From NCBI GenBank assembly GCA_003313425.1, contig NHZP01000002.1, positions 868,001 to 932,000 of the forward strand: a stretch of DNA of 64,000 nt, given 5' to 3'. This DNA is from Pseudopyrenochaeta lycopersici. Its lineage: Eukaryota > Ascomycota > Dothideomycetes > Pleosporales > Pseudopyrenochaetaceae. The notes under the pieces were generated by a model. The model was not told the origin of the DNA, ran no database searches, and saw only the letters and a program-made list of their open reading frames with translations. Positions within the stretch are counted from its first letter, which is position 1. Each line of letters starts with the position of its first letter. Below are positions 32,888-43,239 of this stretch, piece by piece. The translations under genes and the position numbers were made by a program.

Positions 32888-33345
32888 GCCGCATTGTGGG
32901 GAAAGGTGATGTTTCGGTATTTGACTTTGTCGGGCGTGTCGGGTACTCTTGAACGCGGGGACGTTAGCGTCGGTTACTGCAGGTGCGTCGGGCCGAAGAG
33001 TAGTCGAGGCATCATCAAGGCTGATTCCAAGACCGAATTAATTGGTTTTGGGGTCGAGGCGTTGGAGAATGCAGTATGTCTCAAGTAAGCCGCGTGTATC
33101 TGGAGGTTCAAAGCGGGGGTGTTGGTAGAAGTTCCACGGCCGCATGCAGAAAAATCAGCTCATGATCCTGCACAGCACTAAACCCTGGTGCCACCAATAG
33201 TCTACCAATTTGAAAGAAATTCAGAATGCTTTTGATTTTGGGCTTCATAAACACTCAAGTGAGGCTTTGTTTCTTCTCAGACGTGCTTTGGAATTGAAAA
33301 AAGTGATTATCACTTATGAAAGTTTTCAAAACTTCATCAAACACC
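32888..33345. other. Upstream region of the Zn2Cys6 gene
   Basis: Likely promoter. No other frame is supported. Confidence 0.35.
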
Positions 33346-33400
33346 GGCTCGGTGGTGGAGTTGGTTATCACGTCAGTCTAAAGGCGATTTAGCGTGCACA
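33346..33400 (+). pseudogene. Degenerate tRNA-Val copy
   Basis: Bases 33346-33381 match the first 36 bases of the intact tRNA-Val at 35866 with a single mismatch (GTGG against GTGT), covering the acceptor 5' strand, D-arm and anticodon 5' strand. The next 20 bases are only loosely similar (TTTAGCGTGCACATTGA against TTAGTGCACTGA), and the T-arm and 3' acceptor strand are absent. The 25 bases upstream also resemble the flank of the intact gene (TTTTCAAAACTTCATCAAACA against TTTTGACAAACCTTCCATCA). This is a decayed duplicate of the locus. Confidence 0.75.
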
Positions 33401-33826
33401 TTGATCTTCTGGCCTTCTACCTGTCCCTCCATCCTATTTTCAAGCAGATTTAACGCTGGGCAAGAGATATGGACCGTGTAATCCTGTTTCTACGCGCTAT
33501 TGCCATACACCTATAGACATAATCTTCGGTAGATTGGCCTTTTCAATCACCACCGACAACCTGTCGCCCACCTAGCTTGAAATATTGTTGCTGCTTCACA
33601 TAGCACTACCTTCTCATATTTGAAAGACGCTGAGGTGTTCTCGTCATCACCTCCTCTCTAATCATTTGCTCCTTCACGGACAGCTGCTGCTTCTAAGGAT
33701 CTTCAATCAAATGGTCCCGTTCGGATATAGCCAATTCACCCGCCACTTGAATACAGATATCTGCTCCCCCAAGAAAAGATCGATCACCCACAACGCTTCT
33801 TCCTTCTCATCAAACTATTCCTCATC
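33401..33826. other. Intergenic between the tRNA relic and the broken paralogue
   Basis: No supported gene. A plus-strand frame from 33666 overlaps the start of the next gene in another frame and is not credible. Confidence 0.35.
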
Positions 33827-34768
33827 ATGGATCCAGTTCATCCCCACGACGAAACTATGGCAGCCATTAAGGACTACTTCAACTTCCGTATCAAAATGTA
33901 CATGGACCCAACTTACATTGAAAAGCCTCTAGAAGGCGGTTGGCCGAACATCACCAAAGACACAATGAGAGACTTGAAGAAAGACGATGATGTCATTGCT
34001 CTTTTGCGCCACCTACCTCGCATTTCACTTGCACAAAGGCCTGAAGTCCTCCCGGGCTGCTTATTGATGGACTGGAAAGTGAGCGCAGATGAGCTGATTA
34101 ACGGAGAAATCGATGTCGAAACCCTCCGCACTATGTCCCAGGGCTGGGATTACCAGTTCAAAGGAAAGATCCCGAAGCATTGCTTTGGTCTCACTTTAAT
34201 CGGTCGCGATGAGGATGTCATTATAGTCAATATTGACGACGGAATGGTGTATTGATAGGTTTGTCCACCGCAGGTCAAAGAATTTGCATCCCCACACCCT
34301 TGTGATTCAGACTATCCTTTAGAAGAAGACGTACCTGAAGATCACAATGAAGTGACTTCGCCGACGTGGGAAGACGAACCAGAAAGCGACGAAGAACATG
34401 AAGGCGACAACGAAGATTCCGACGATGACAGCGGGAACGAGAGCGAAAATTCATCTGATGATGGTGACCTATTACGTTGGGGGACAGGTTGGCCTATACG
34501 CTATTTCTCTGAAAGGCTGAAAAATCACTTTCGCGAGTTCAACTTCATTCCCAAGACCTCTAGTATCGTTGTTGATACCTGGCAAACTAAGGACTGGAAT
34601 AGAGACCCACTTCCAGAGAGTATTCTGACACTTATCAAGTCCATATATCGCAAACATGGCTGGCCTGACCTGACAAAGTACAATAAGATGGCGTGTCTTG
34701 CTGAGATCGAAAGAGAGCTAGATGAGAAGTATCCTCGGCACGGAGAAATATTTAGAAGATACAGGTAG
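33827..34768 (+). pseudogene. Second broken member of the unnamed family (paralogue of 17614-18424)
   Basis: From ATG 33827 the frame reads MDPVHPHDETMAAIKDYF ... VIALLRHLPRI ... LIGRDEDVIIVNIDDGMVY and meets two adjacent stops, TGA TAG (34253-34258). The same frame then continues with VCPPQVKEF, a very acidic stretch (EDSDDDSGNESENSSDD), YFSERLKNHFREFNFIPK and IYRKHGWPDLTKYN to TAG at 34768. The minus-strand copy has LWYECPSE at the site of the two stops, so TGG and a Tyr codon appear to have changed. No intron could remove the stops: the only nearby acceptor (CACCGCAG) leaves no proper donor. The first 142 codons could still be translated. The family is not recognised; it looks like a soluble protein with an acidic linker. 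Confidence 0.7.
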
Positions 34769-35865
34769 AGATATCGAGTCTAGAATATGGTATGTTTGGG
34801 GTCGGAACTCGGCTGAGAACAGATAATTTGCATAATTGTCATATCTCCCTTGTCTTGTATTTTGGACGGGAAGGCTGATGTCAAGTTTTGCACCGTATGC
34901 TAGTTAAAGAGGCAAAACTTACAGTCCGAAGGGCCTCTCGTACTGGGTGAGCTGTGGCTGGACTGGAACAATCATCAAGACAGTAACCTTCCATTACCGT
35001 AACGTGCCTAGATATACTAAGACTTACCAAGGTGACCTCTAATAAATTTATCATTTCTGAAAGGACGTTATATAATATGTGCTAATTTTGTTTATAGTCG
35101 TAGCTAGCATATCTGTCACTATCAATACTCTATTTCTATGTGTTTCACTCAATTACAATTTCAGATGAATCTTCTCGCCTCCCCGTTCTCGCTCTGTCAG
35201 CGGCCCCGTCACAAGCGAGGCTCCTACAAGTACTTCAACGACTACTTCAACGGAGACTGTACAGGAAGTTGAAGCCGCACAAACAACACGTAGGAGGGCC
35301 CGTTTCGTGGTTGAATCGGATGAAGATGCACTTCGTACTAAGATTGCGAGCAATGAACAAAGTCGTGGGAGCTTTCGAGGTAGATGTCGCAACAGTCGTC
35401 GTGCTACCACAGCCACCCGCTGACACTTCGGTTGAGGGGGATGTAGAAGACTGACGATCTCTATGATTGATGGAATTTACTGTAACTACTATGTATTCTA
35501 GTAAGATGGCCTGTACCTAGTATGCCCATCATGACCTAATGCATCCTCTTAATCATTCTATCCTCTTGACTGTGTTGTTTTATGTTGTTATGTTGTCGTT
35601 ATCATTGTCGTTGTCGTTGTCATTGTCGTTGCCGTTTGCTGTCTCTCTGTCTATATTGCTGTTTTCTTATGAATTACAATGCATTTCTCGGAGATCGCAG
35701 GTTCGTCACATTCCAGTCTTGGCATGGAGTCAAATTTTCCTCCCAAGCGATGCTATTACCCCGCACTCAAGCTCCAGCCAATTTCCTATACAGTCATCTC
35801 GAACAAACTATCCAATTGTATCATTGATATAAATTTTCTATTTTGACAAACCTTCCATCACAACA
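34769..35865. other. Intergenic upstream of tRNA-Val
   Basis: About 1.1 kb. A plus-strand frame at about 35140-35454 lacks support. The stretch contains a GTTGTC-type microsatellite and AT-rich DNA next to the tRNA. Confidence 0.35.
35577..35633. repeat. Imperfect GTTGTC/GTTATC microsatellite
   Basis: A run of GTTGTC, GTTATC and ATTGTC units repeats over about 55 bases. It is not inside a supported gene. Confidence 0.7.
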
Positions 35866-35951
35866 GGCTCGGTGGTGTAGTTGGTTATCACGTCAGTCTA
35901 ACATCAACGTTAGTGCACTGAAGGTCCCGAGTTCAAGCCTCGGCTGAGTCA
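35866..35951 (+). tRNA. tRNA-Val (anticodon AAC) with a 12-nt intron
   Basis: The cloverleaf folds by eye: acceptor GGCTCGG pairs with CTGAGTC (two G-U pairs), discriminator A at 35951; D-arm GTG...CAC; anticodon stem TCAGT with ACTGA; loop C-T-AAC-A-C interrupted after position 37 by a 12-nt intron (TCAACGTTAGTG); T-arm CCGAG-TTCAAGC-CTCGG. The A box (TGGTGTAGTTGG) and B box (GTTCAAGCC) are both present. The anticodon AAC reads GTT/GTC Val codons. A partial copy lies 2.5 kb upstream. Confidence 0.93.
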
Positions 35952-35961
35952 TTTCTTTTTG
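35952..35961 (+). terminator. RNA polymerase III terminator of tRNA-Val
   Basis: T-rich stretch TTTCTTTTTG directly after the discriminator base, with a run of five T. Confidence 0.7.
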
Positions 35962-36318
35962 CTCTTAAAGCTTTTCTTTTTCTTTTTGTCATTTGCACAT
36001 TACGAGAGCCGAATTTGGGTGGAGGGGCCCGGGACCGAGGGGTGGGGCGGATTGCAACAAACTTGGTACTGCCAAACCAACTAAGCCTCTAAGAAATGGA
36101 CACTTGTTTAGGTAACGGGTACAGTAAACAACGAGTATTTCCATTAGATGTGTATGGAATCAAGCAATTGTAAATGAGATTGTGTTCAATGATAGTCGCT
36201 TGTGTCGATATCGTGAACTGCCAGTGCACTCCGAACGTCACCACTGTCCCACATCTCACCCACTAAAAACCACCATTTTCACACATTTGCTTCTACTTCC
36301 ACCACTGCTCACCTTAAC

Positions 36319-36762
36319 ATGGCGTCTTCCGACGATTTGACAAACCTGAAGACGCCGCCGGCATGTATTGCAGATTTCTGTCTCATTCCCCTTGGCACGC
36401 CGACGGCATCCGTGTCCAAGGAAGTCGCAGAAGTCCAGAGACTGCTGAAGAAGAGTGGACTAGAGTACAGTATGCATTCTGCAGGCACTACTGTCGGTAC
36501 GTGTGTTCTAGGCCACATCACACCGCTTCTCTTTTCCGGGTTGCATTGTTAGAAGCGCTTGGTGTAGTGGAGCTAATCGTAAGTAGAGGGCTCATGGGAC
36601 GACGTAATGCGAGTTATCGGGCAGTGCCACACGATGCTCCACCAGAACGGCATCGTGAGGATTCAGAGCGACATCAGAGTGGGGTCGAGGACAGACAAGA
36701 AGCAGGGGTTCCAGGACAAGGTGGACGCCGTGGAGAAGTTGTTGAAGGAAGATGGGAATTAG
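36319..36762 (+). CDS. ECM15: ECM15/MTH1187 family (UPF0045) small protein, putative thiamine-type ligand binder
   Basis: Exons 36319-36496 and 36587-36762 give 117 residues. The sequence shows CIADFCLIPLGTPTASVSKEVA, YSMHSAGTTVEGSWDDVM and SDIRVGSRTDKKQGFQDKV, the three conserved blocks of the YqgV/MTH1187/Ecm15 family: a ferredoxin-like fold forming tetramers, with structures that bind thiamine-like or metal-ion ligands. The intron interrupts the GTTVEGSW block after the first base of the Glu codon; donor GTACGT and acceptor AAGTAG are used. Length is standard for the family. The cellular role in fungi is not settled. Confidence 0.88.
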
Positions 36763-37715
36763 CGATCCGTACTGTTGATGTGGAAAGGCAATGAATTGTA
36801 TCAGGAACGCTATCGGTAGCAAATGGGCAAGAAAAGCTTTGATGGGTTTCACGGTTGCCATGCTTTTCCTTCCGTGTGTGGCACATTCGTTCGTTTAGTA
36901 GAACCGCGCGTCAACACACGATACCAGCCGAAACAACACATGAAATCACAACAATGGTCGCGTACGCAGGCAATCTTCCCCGCTTTAACTAGTTACTACC
37001 CTGAAATCACTATGGAGTTGGTCGATCAGAGCAGCCGTCCCCTTTTCTTCCATTGGCTCTTTTCTACTCGACAGGCACAAGGCGCTGCTTTCAGGAGATC
37101 TCTGTGGCTCGTGAGGCTGTGTGACAGGGTATAGATGCCAGGATACGCGTAGGGGAGAAATTGAGCTGCGTAGGGGTGCTTGGATCTGCGAACAAAGAAT
37201 TGTTGTGATGCTTTGTCCAAAGTCCGCGGCTTTGACCTTCGGAAGAGCAGCGTACCATTTCTGTAGAGCCTTGTCAACGTCGATTGAGCGGTGTATTTTC
37301 ATCTTGTGCCTGCATGTGTGCGGGTTGTTCACCGCCAATCGTTGTGTTGTGCTTCCGGGTCCGAGGATAGCCCAGCCCTGACAGACGCACGGCCGAGGAA
37401 AAGTTGGTCGACATCATCGCTTACACTCGCCCGAAGTTCCCCAGCTCCGAGAAATCCCTTTCAATGCTTCCATCGCACCACACCATCACCTGAAGCCGTA
37501 TTTTATCGCTATATCTCTCGCGCCGCCTGCGATTGCTCACCCGACCAATTATTCCGTCCACCACAGCTCGGCTCCCTTTGTTGCGGCCTCGTGCAAGTTC
37601 ATGGCGCAGCACCTTTCACATGCACGCGACAGCTCCGTCATCTGCCACACGCAATAGCTTCGCCCATCGCCAGGAGCCTCAACGCTTCCCATCGCACTGA
37701 GCGCAGCATCCCACA
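36763..37715. other. Intergenic: mdm34 promoter region
   Basis: About 950 bases. A 117-codon minus-strand frame (36985-37338) begins only with TTG and has no features. The right part is CT-rich, as expected for a 5' leader. Confidence 0.4.
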
Positions 37716-39524
37716 ATGGCCTTCAACTTCAACTGGTCGCCGCTGATTGCGGACACTTCGCGCGCGCGCGACATGCTCACCACCGCGTTAAACAAGTCGC
37801 CAAAGCCGCCCATCATCGTCGACGACATCATCGTTACCGAGCTAAACCTTGGCACAACACCACCAGAGCTGGAGATACTGGAAATTGGAGATTTGGCAGA
37901 GGATCGCTTCCGCGGCATCTTCAAGATGTCGTATGCTGGCGATGCCTTTCTGACACTAAAAACAAAAGTCCAGGCCAACCCACTTAAGACGTTACTGTCC
38001 ACCAAGCCCGATTTCGCGTCGCCTCAACCGCTCGCTGCATCGTCGGGGTTGACAATACCGCTGCAGATTACGCTATCGGATATCCGCTTGAGTGGTTTCG
38101 TCATCCTGGTCTTTTCCAAACAAAAGGGCTTGACACTGGTCTTCCGGAATGATCCCTTGGAGTCGCTGAAGGTCTCGTCGACATTTGATTCAATACCATT
38201 CGTGCGAGACTACCTCCAGAAAGAGATTGAAGGGCAGTTGCGCGTGCTGTTCATGGAAGATCTGCCAGCCATTATTCATCGACTATCATTACGTTTGTGG
38301 TCACCCGACTCCCAAGAGCTGGAGGCGGAGGAAAAATTAGACAACAACAACAACAACGACACCACTGCACCTATTGACCCTCTATCCACGCCACCACATG
38401 ATGCTGTCGATGCATTCGGTATTCCCCTAGATGAATCGCAACTTTCGGCGCTGTCCCTTGACTCTAACGGCGAAGTTCACGCGTCCTTCTCGCAAAAGAA
38501 CATTCTCCGTCTCGCAGCGCTCTCTGAATCACAGCGCACTCTATCGCTCTTCACACCCGGCATCCGCGACGCTGTCTTCCGTGCCTGGGCTAGCCACCCT
38601 GATAGAGCCGAATCTGGCGCCGCTACCCCAGCCCTTACACAGGGCAGTCTGTCCAGGATACAATCTACCTTTGGCAGCCTAAAGTCGGGTGCGTCGTCTC
38701 TTGCCTCGGGCAGTACGGGTAACGAAACGCAGAGCTCGCGACCCACTCTCGCGACATCAAATTCTATGTCTGCAGGTCTGAGCCTTGGCGCAAATCGTTC
38801 ACGTGCAGGTGGCATGCGGAAGAGGAAGAAGCGCGTTGTCGATCTACGCAAGAAAGATGGCGCTGAGTCGTCTGGCGTGTCGACAGAAGCTCCTACACCA
38901 CTGCAGAGCACACAGGTGTCCGATACATCCAGTGTCATTCCCGAGGAACGGGAGGCGGAAGAGGAGCTCTGTACGCCACCTATGAGTCCTGTCAAGGCAG
39001 GTTTCCGCTTCGAGGGTAAGCATGGGAGTTTGGATGTCGGAGAACCGAGCAGACTTTCAGAAAGCACACCTCCGACTGGACCTCTTCTCGCAGCGCCGCC
39101 GCTTCTTTCGGAAGCACCAAGACTCTCAAAGTCTAAACCAAAATCACAGCTCCAACTGCTCGAAGAAGACCTTGAGGCCACAATCAGGCCACGCTCGAAT
39201 ACCAAGCGTCCTCCGCTATCGCGCCCCGAGCTCCGAAAAGCCCAGCAATCCACCTCTCCCCTCCTACGCTCCCTATCCTTCGACAAGGTCTCTGCCCTCT
39301 CTTCGCCTCCCTACGCTGAGAGCGCCGCGTCATCTGGGGGTATCCTCGAGCAAGCGTGGATGCTCAAGATGGCGCAGGAGATTGCGCGCAAGGTGCAGGA
39401 AGAGAAGGACCGATCACCGTCACGACCGTCAAGGAACCGCTCAAAAACGTCTCCTGCCAGGGGTATGTGGGCAGGCCCCTTGAGCGAAGACGAGATCGAG
39501 GCGCCACCGGCGTATGCCGCCTAG
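37716..39524 (+). CDS. mdm34: Mitochondrial distribution and morphology protein 34, ERMES complex
   Basis: A single exon of 602 residues. Mdm34 sits in the mitochondrial outer membrane and, with Mmm1, Mdm10 and Mdm12, forms the ER-mitochondria encounter structure that exchanges phospholipids. The first about 200 residues form the lipid-binding SMP domain ([54 protein letters not shown] block, [32 protein letters not shown] in pieces). The remainder is Ser/Pro/Thr-rich and disordered, with a [10 protein letters not shown] motif near residue 370 that is common to the family. Length and domain layout match filamentous-fungal Mdm34. Confidence 0.96.
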   Translation: MAFNFNWSPLIADTSRARDMLTTALNKSPKPPIIVDDIIVTELNLGTTPPELEILEIGDLAEDRFRGIFKMSYAGDAFLTLKTKVQANPLKTLLSTKPDFASPQPLAASSGLTIPLQITLSDIRLSGFVILVFSKQKGLTLVFRNDPLESLKVSSTFDSIPFVRDYLQKEIEGQLRVLFMEDLPAIIHRLSLRLWSPDSQELEAEEKLDNNNNNDTTAPIDPLSTPPHDAVDAFGIPLDESQLSALSLDSNGEVHASFSQKNILRLAALSESQRTLSLFTPGIRDAVFRAWASHPDRAESGAATPALTQGSLSRIQSTFGSLKSGASSLASGSTGNETQSSRPTLATSNSMSAGLSLGANRSRAGGMRKRKKRVVDLRKKDGAESSGVSTEAPTPLQSTQVSDTSSVIPEEREAEEELCTPPMSPVKAGFRFEGKHGSLDVGEPSRLSESTPPTGPLLAAPPLLSEAPRLSKSKPKSQLQLLEEDLEATIRPRSNTKRPPLSRPELRKAQQSTSPLLRSLSFDKVSALSSPPYAESAASSGGILEQAWMLKMAQEIARKVQEEKDRSPSRPSRNRSKTSPARGMWAGPLSEDEIEAPPAYAA

Positions 39525-40267
39525 CCGATCGAGTCGGGAGTGAGGTACTAATGTTCATGAATTATGGTTAATGATTGGCGTTTTGCGATTCCTTTATTTC
39601 ATCGACCCTAATTACCAGTCGTTCTTGGGTAATCTCTCATCTTTTTCCGGGCATATTTACAGGGTGGTATTTTCAGGCAACTAGAAAAAGTTTCGTCTCC
39701 TTTGTTCCAGCATACATACACACAGGTTATCATAGCGCAAGCTTCGGGGCGGTAAAGGAAACCGGGGGCTTGGGGGGGTGGGGGTTTCCACACAAGTGCG
39801 CTTGTACATACGGATGGGCAAGGCAAAAAGGGGAAGGAATTGGCTAGGTGAACAATCAGGCCTACACTGGTGTTTTTTTGGCGTATATACCCATTTTTCT
39901 TTAGTTCTCTTTTTGTCGCCATCAACTTCCTTGTTCGCAGGGAGATGGTCAGATTAATACGTCCTTCCAGGTAGGGGGATGCACTCCACTCTTTACAAAT
40001 CCAATCAAGCATATTTATCTGCATAGCTGTTCCTTGAACTGATGTGAATGAGCCATCAATATCTGTCTGTCACTGAAGAGTCTTGCGAACAAGAATTGCA
40101 TGTTAGATGTATAGATAGGTGGACAAGAACTACATTTCACATCCCAACGAAAAGGCAAAGTGATAGAAGGATATCTGAATGAGAAAGAGCAGAATACTCC
40201 AGACACAGTCCGTCAATGCTATACTTTTTTAAAAAATCATCTACTTTTCACCTAGAGAGTCCAAGGG
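39525..40267. other. Convergent 3' flanks of mdm34 and mccA
   Basis: About 740 bases with G-rich (GGGGGCTTGGGGGGGTGGGGG near 39766, broken by CTT and T) and T-rich tracts. No gene is supported. Confidence 0.4.
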
Positions 40268-42631
40268 TCATGATGTCTCCTCTGGTTCTTCAAACTCAAC
40301 AAGCGCCGTACCAGCTTTGACAAGGTCCTACATTGCGTCAGTACATTGTACACTCCTCATCACTCACATTCAAGATTGAGGCATGACACTGAAGAAAAGA
40401 GGGGACTTACGCCTTTGCCATGGACAATCCTCTTCACGACGCCATCACTTGGACTCCTGATCACAGTCTCCATCTTCATGCTCTCGATTACGACGAGGGG
40501 CTGGTCTTTCTGGACTTCGTCGCCCTCTTTGACTTCGACGCGTAGCACTTTGCACGGCATGGGCGCCAGGACCGAGTTGGCGACGTCCTTGACGCCGAGG
40601 GCTTTCTTGGTCCATTCCGGCATGGCGAGCTGGAGGCGGTGCTGCTTGCCTTGCTGGAAGAGTGTGAGGCGGGACTCGTCGCGGATGAATGTTGTGGCGA
40701 CGCGGGTGTGAGGGTAGAAGGACGTCAGTGTGTTTGTTGACGGGGAGAAGGTGGATGTGACGTTGCTGTATGTTGTATCGTTGACTAAGATGTCAAATTG
40801 GGCTGGGGCGGTTTGCCGAATTGTGACTTTTGTTGCTTTGCTATCGCCCTTGCCATCTGCAGGTATTTCGACGAGATCGAAGGACCGTTGCTGGAAACCT
40901 GCACCAGCATTCAGGCCAAAGCCTACGCTTGTGACAGGTGGTTGGACAAGTAGCTTCCCGCTTGTCGAAGAGATCTCCTGCAGCGCCAAACCCAGCGCAG
41001 CTTGTGCGTACACTTCCGGCTTTGCCGGCTCGGGCGTGAAGAGCTCAGCGTGATGCTTCTGGATATACCCCGTTTCTACGTCTCCAGCAACAAAGTCTGG
41101 ACTTACACACATGCGTTTGATAAACTCAATATTTGTGATGGGCCCCGCAACTTCGTACTCCTCAAGGGCGGCGCGAAGCTTTTGGATAGCAGCTTCTCTG
41201 TTCGGTCCCTGGACGATGAGTTTTGAGATCATGGGGTCATAATGAGATGAGACTTCATCTCCAGCAATGAAACCTGAGTCTATCCGCACAGTTGGTGTTG
41301 GTGTCGGTGTGCGTAGGTGTAACAAGAGGCCAGAGTCAGGGATGAAGTTCATATCTGGGTTCTCAGCGTAGATTCGCGCTTCGATGGCGTGTCCTCGCTC
41401 GCTGATCCTCTGCTCAATCTCTTTCTGGGTCAGTGGAAGACGGCCGCCTTCTGCGACAATGAGCTGCCATCGAACCAAATCCTCGCCAGTCACCATCTCG
41501 GTGACAGGGTGCTCGACTTGGAGGCGTGTGTTCATCTCCATGAAGAAGAACTCGCCCGTGTCGTTGTCAAAGATGAACTCGACAGTTCCAGCGCCTTCAT
41601 ACCCTACAGCCAGAGCAGCCTGTCTAGCCTTTTCCCAAATATCTTGTCGGATATCTTCTTTCAGATGCGGCGCTGGTGACTCTTCCAAAATCTTCTGATG
41701 TCGTCGCTGAATACTGCAGTCGCGCTCGCCCAGTGCAACACAGTTACCGTGCTTATCTGCGAAGACTTGGACTTCGATGTGTCGCGGTGTTGTGATATAC
41801 TTCTCCACCAGCATGACTTCATCGCCGAAAGAGTTACGGGCTTCCGACTTGGCCGATGCTAGCTGATCGAAGAACTCCTGTTCTTGGTTGACAATGCGCA
41901 TGCCCTTGCCACCACCTCCTTTGACAGCCTTGAGTAGTACAGGATATCCGATCTTTGCTGCCTCGCTCTTCAAGTATTCTGGGTCTTGGTTCGAGCCATG
42001 GTAACCTGGAATGCATGGTACGCCGGCCTTGGTCATGATGTCTTTGGACTCACTGCCGAACATTTAGCCCAGAGCTCCCTCAACGTGTTGATTGCTGTAC
42101 CTTTTACTTCCCATAGACTCGATCGCCTGCCACGGGGGGCCAATGAAGGTCAAACCAGCTTCCGTACATTTTCGGGCAAAGGTTGGGTTCTCGCTCAACT
42201 ACTTCAAGTCAGCTCATTCAATGTTGGCCGAATCATGATCCATACAAAGCCATAACCTGGATGTATGCCCTGGCAGCCTTGCTCTTTCGCAATCTGTATT
42301 ATGCGATCCCCATCAAGGTATGCAGATGGGTCTCCAAGATTCACGGCGTATGGTGAGCTCAAGGCATGTTGTGATCGGGCGTCTGGGTCAGTAAAGAGGG
42401 TTGTGGTCCGGATGCCGTACTCTGAGGCTGTTCGGCCGACTCGCCTAGCAGGAACTGTTAATTTTGTATCTTATGAGTTCGAAGAAGGTCTCACAGGGCA
42501 ATTTCTCCTCGGTTTGCTATGAGGACTGATGTGAGGGACTTGGTTGTCGGCGCAACTGAGGAGCTATACCGCATGCCATTGGCAGCGAGGAGCTGGCGCG
42601 AGAGGTGAGTTGACTTTCGGATAGCACGCAT
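40268..42631 (-). CDS. mccA: 3-methylcrotonyl-CoA carboxylase, biotin-containing alpha subunit (mitochondrial)
   Basis: Minus-strand exons 42631-42495, 42444-42246, 42198-42101, 42052-40411 and 40327-40268 give 711 residues. The enzyme carboxylates 3-methylcrotonyl-CoA in mitochondrial leucine breakdown. The N-terminus (MRAIRKSTHLSRQLLAANGMR) is a basic targeting peptide. Next are the biotin carboxylase domain (VLIANRGEIAL, IHPGYGFLSEN, FIGPPWQAI), the ATP-grasp Gly loop KGGGGKGMR, the signature EMNTRLQVEHPVTEM, a variable linker and the biotinyl domain with ESMKMET (Lys carries biotin), ending LVEFEEPEETS. All introns are 47-83 nt and the joins restore family sequence. In Aspergillus the beta subunit and isovaleryl-CoA dehydrogenase are clustered with it; neither is in this window. 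Convergent with mdm34, divergent with the gene at 43240. Confidence 0.96.
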
Positions 42632-43239
42632 CTTCACGGACAGATTACTATGGAGTAGAGGAATTTGATTCGAAATCTACAGAACAGAAGTACATTGTTT
42701 GTGGAGGAAAGTCTGGGGTGCCTCGGTGGTCTCTAAGCCGCAGCAAAGCGGGCTTGGCATATGTCAGTTCGCGGGGAATGTGCAACGCGTGTTTACTGGC
42801 GCAAACATTGTCAAATTGGCATCCTGATACTAAGACTCCATCGGGAAGGAGTCTAAGGCATGAACACAGTCGGCTATCTCGAGCAGGCGCCTGTGTTGGT
42901 CTTGAGCTCCTAAGACTCGCGGCAATACACTGTGTTGGTCGCACAGTGCGGCACGGAGGTCGACCTCCTGCGCTCTGCAGCTGCGGGCGCCGTCACAAGC
43001 AAACGCATCATCACACTCCTTTACCCATCAACACCACCTTCCGCGCCTCGCCTGGGTTCTCTCTGACTGTCTGCACCGAACCACGACTGCCTACCTCGAC
43101 GCCGGCTGTACTCGCACTGACTGCCGGACTCTCCCGTATCCCTCGACTTCTGTCACTCCACCACAACAGCGCATGCGCCTCCACCTGATACTCCCCGGCA
43201 GCCAGCGCATGCGCCTCCCCGCATCATAATTCCACAGAT
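42632..43239. promoter_or_regulatory. Divergent promoter between mccA and the acidic nuclear-type protein gene
   Basis: 608 bases between two divergent start codons. No TATA box is obvious. The right half is C-rich (ACACCACCTTCCGCGCC), typical of a leader. Confidence 0.4.

Noticed and set aside
33346..35865. Bacterial-style integrative element with tRNA attachment sites
   Set aside because: No integrase or other mobility gene lies between the repeats, similarity extends into the 5' flank, and the organism is a fungus. Duplication of the tRNA locus is simpler.
38477..39286. 269-codon minus-strand frame inside mdm34
   Set aside because: Antisense shadow of the Ser-rich part of Mdm34.
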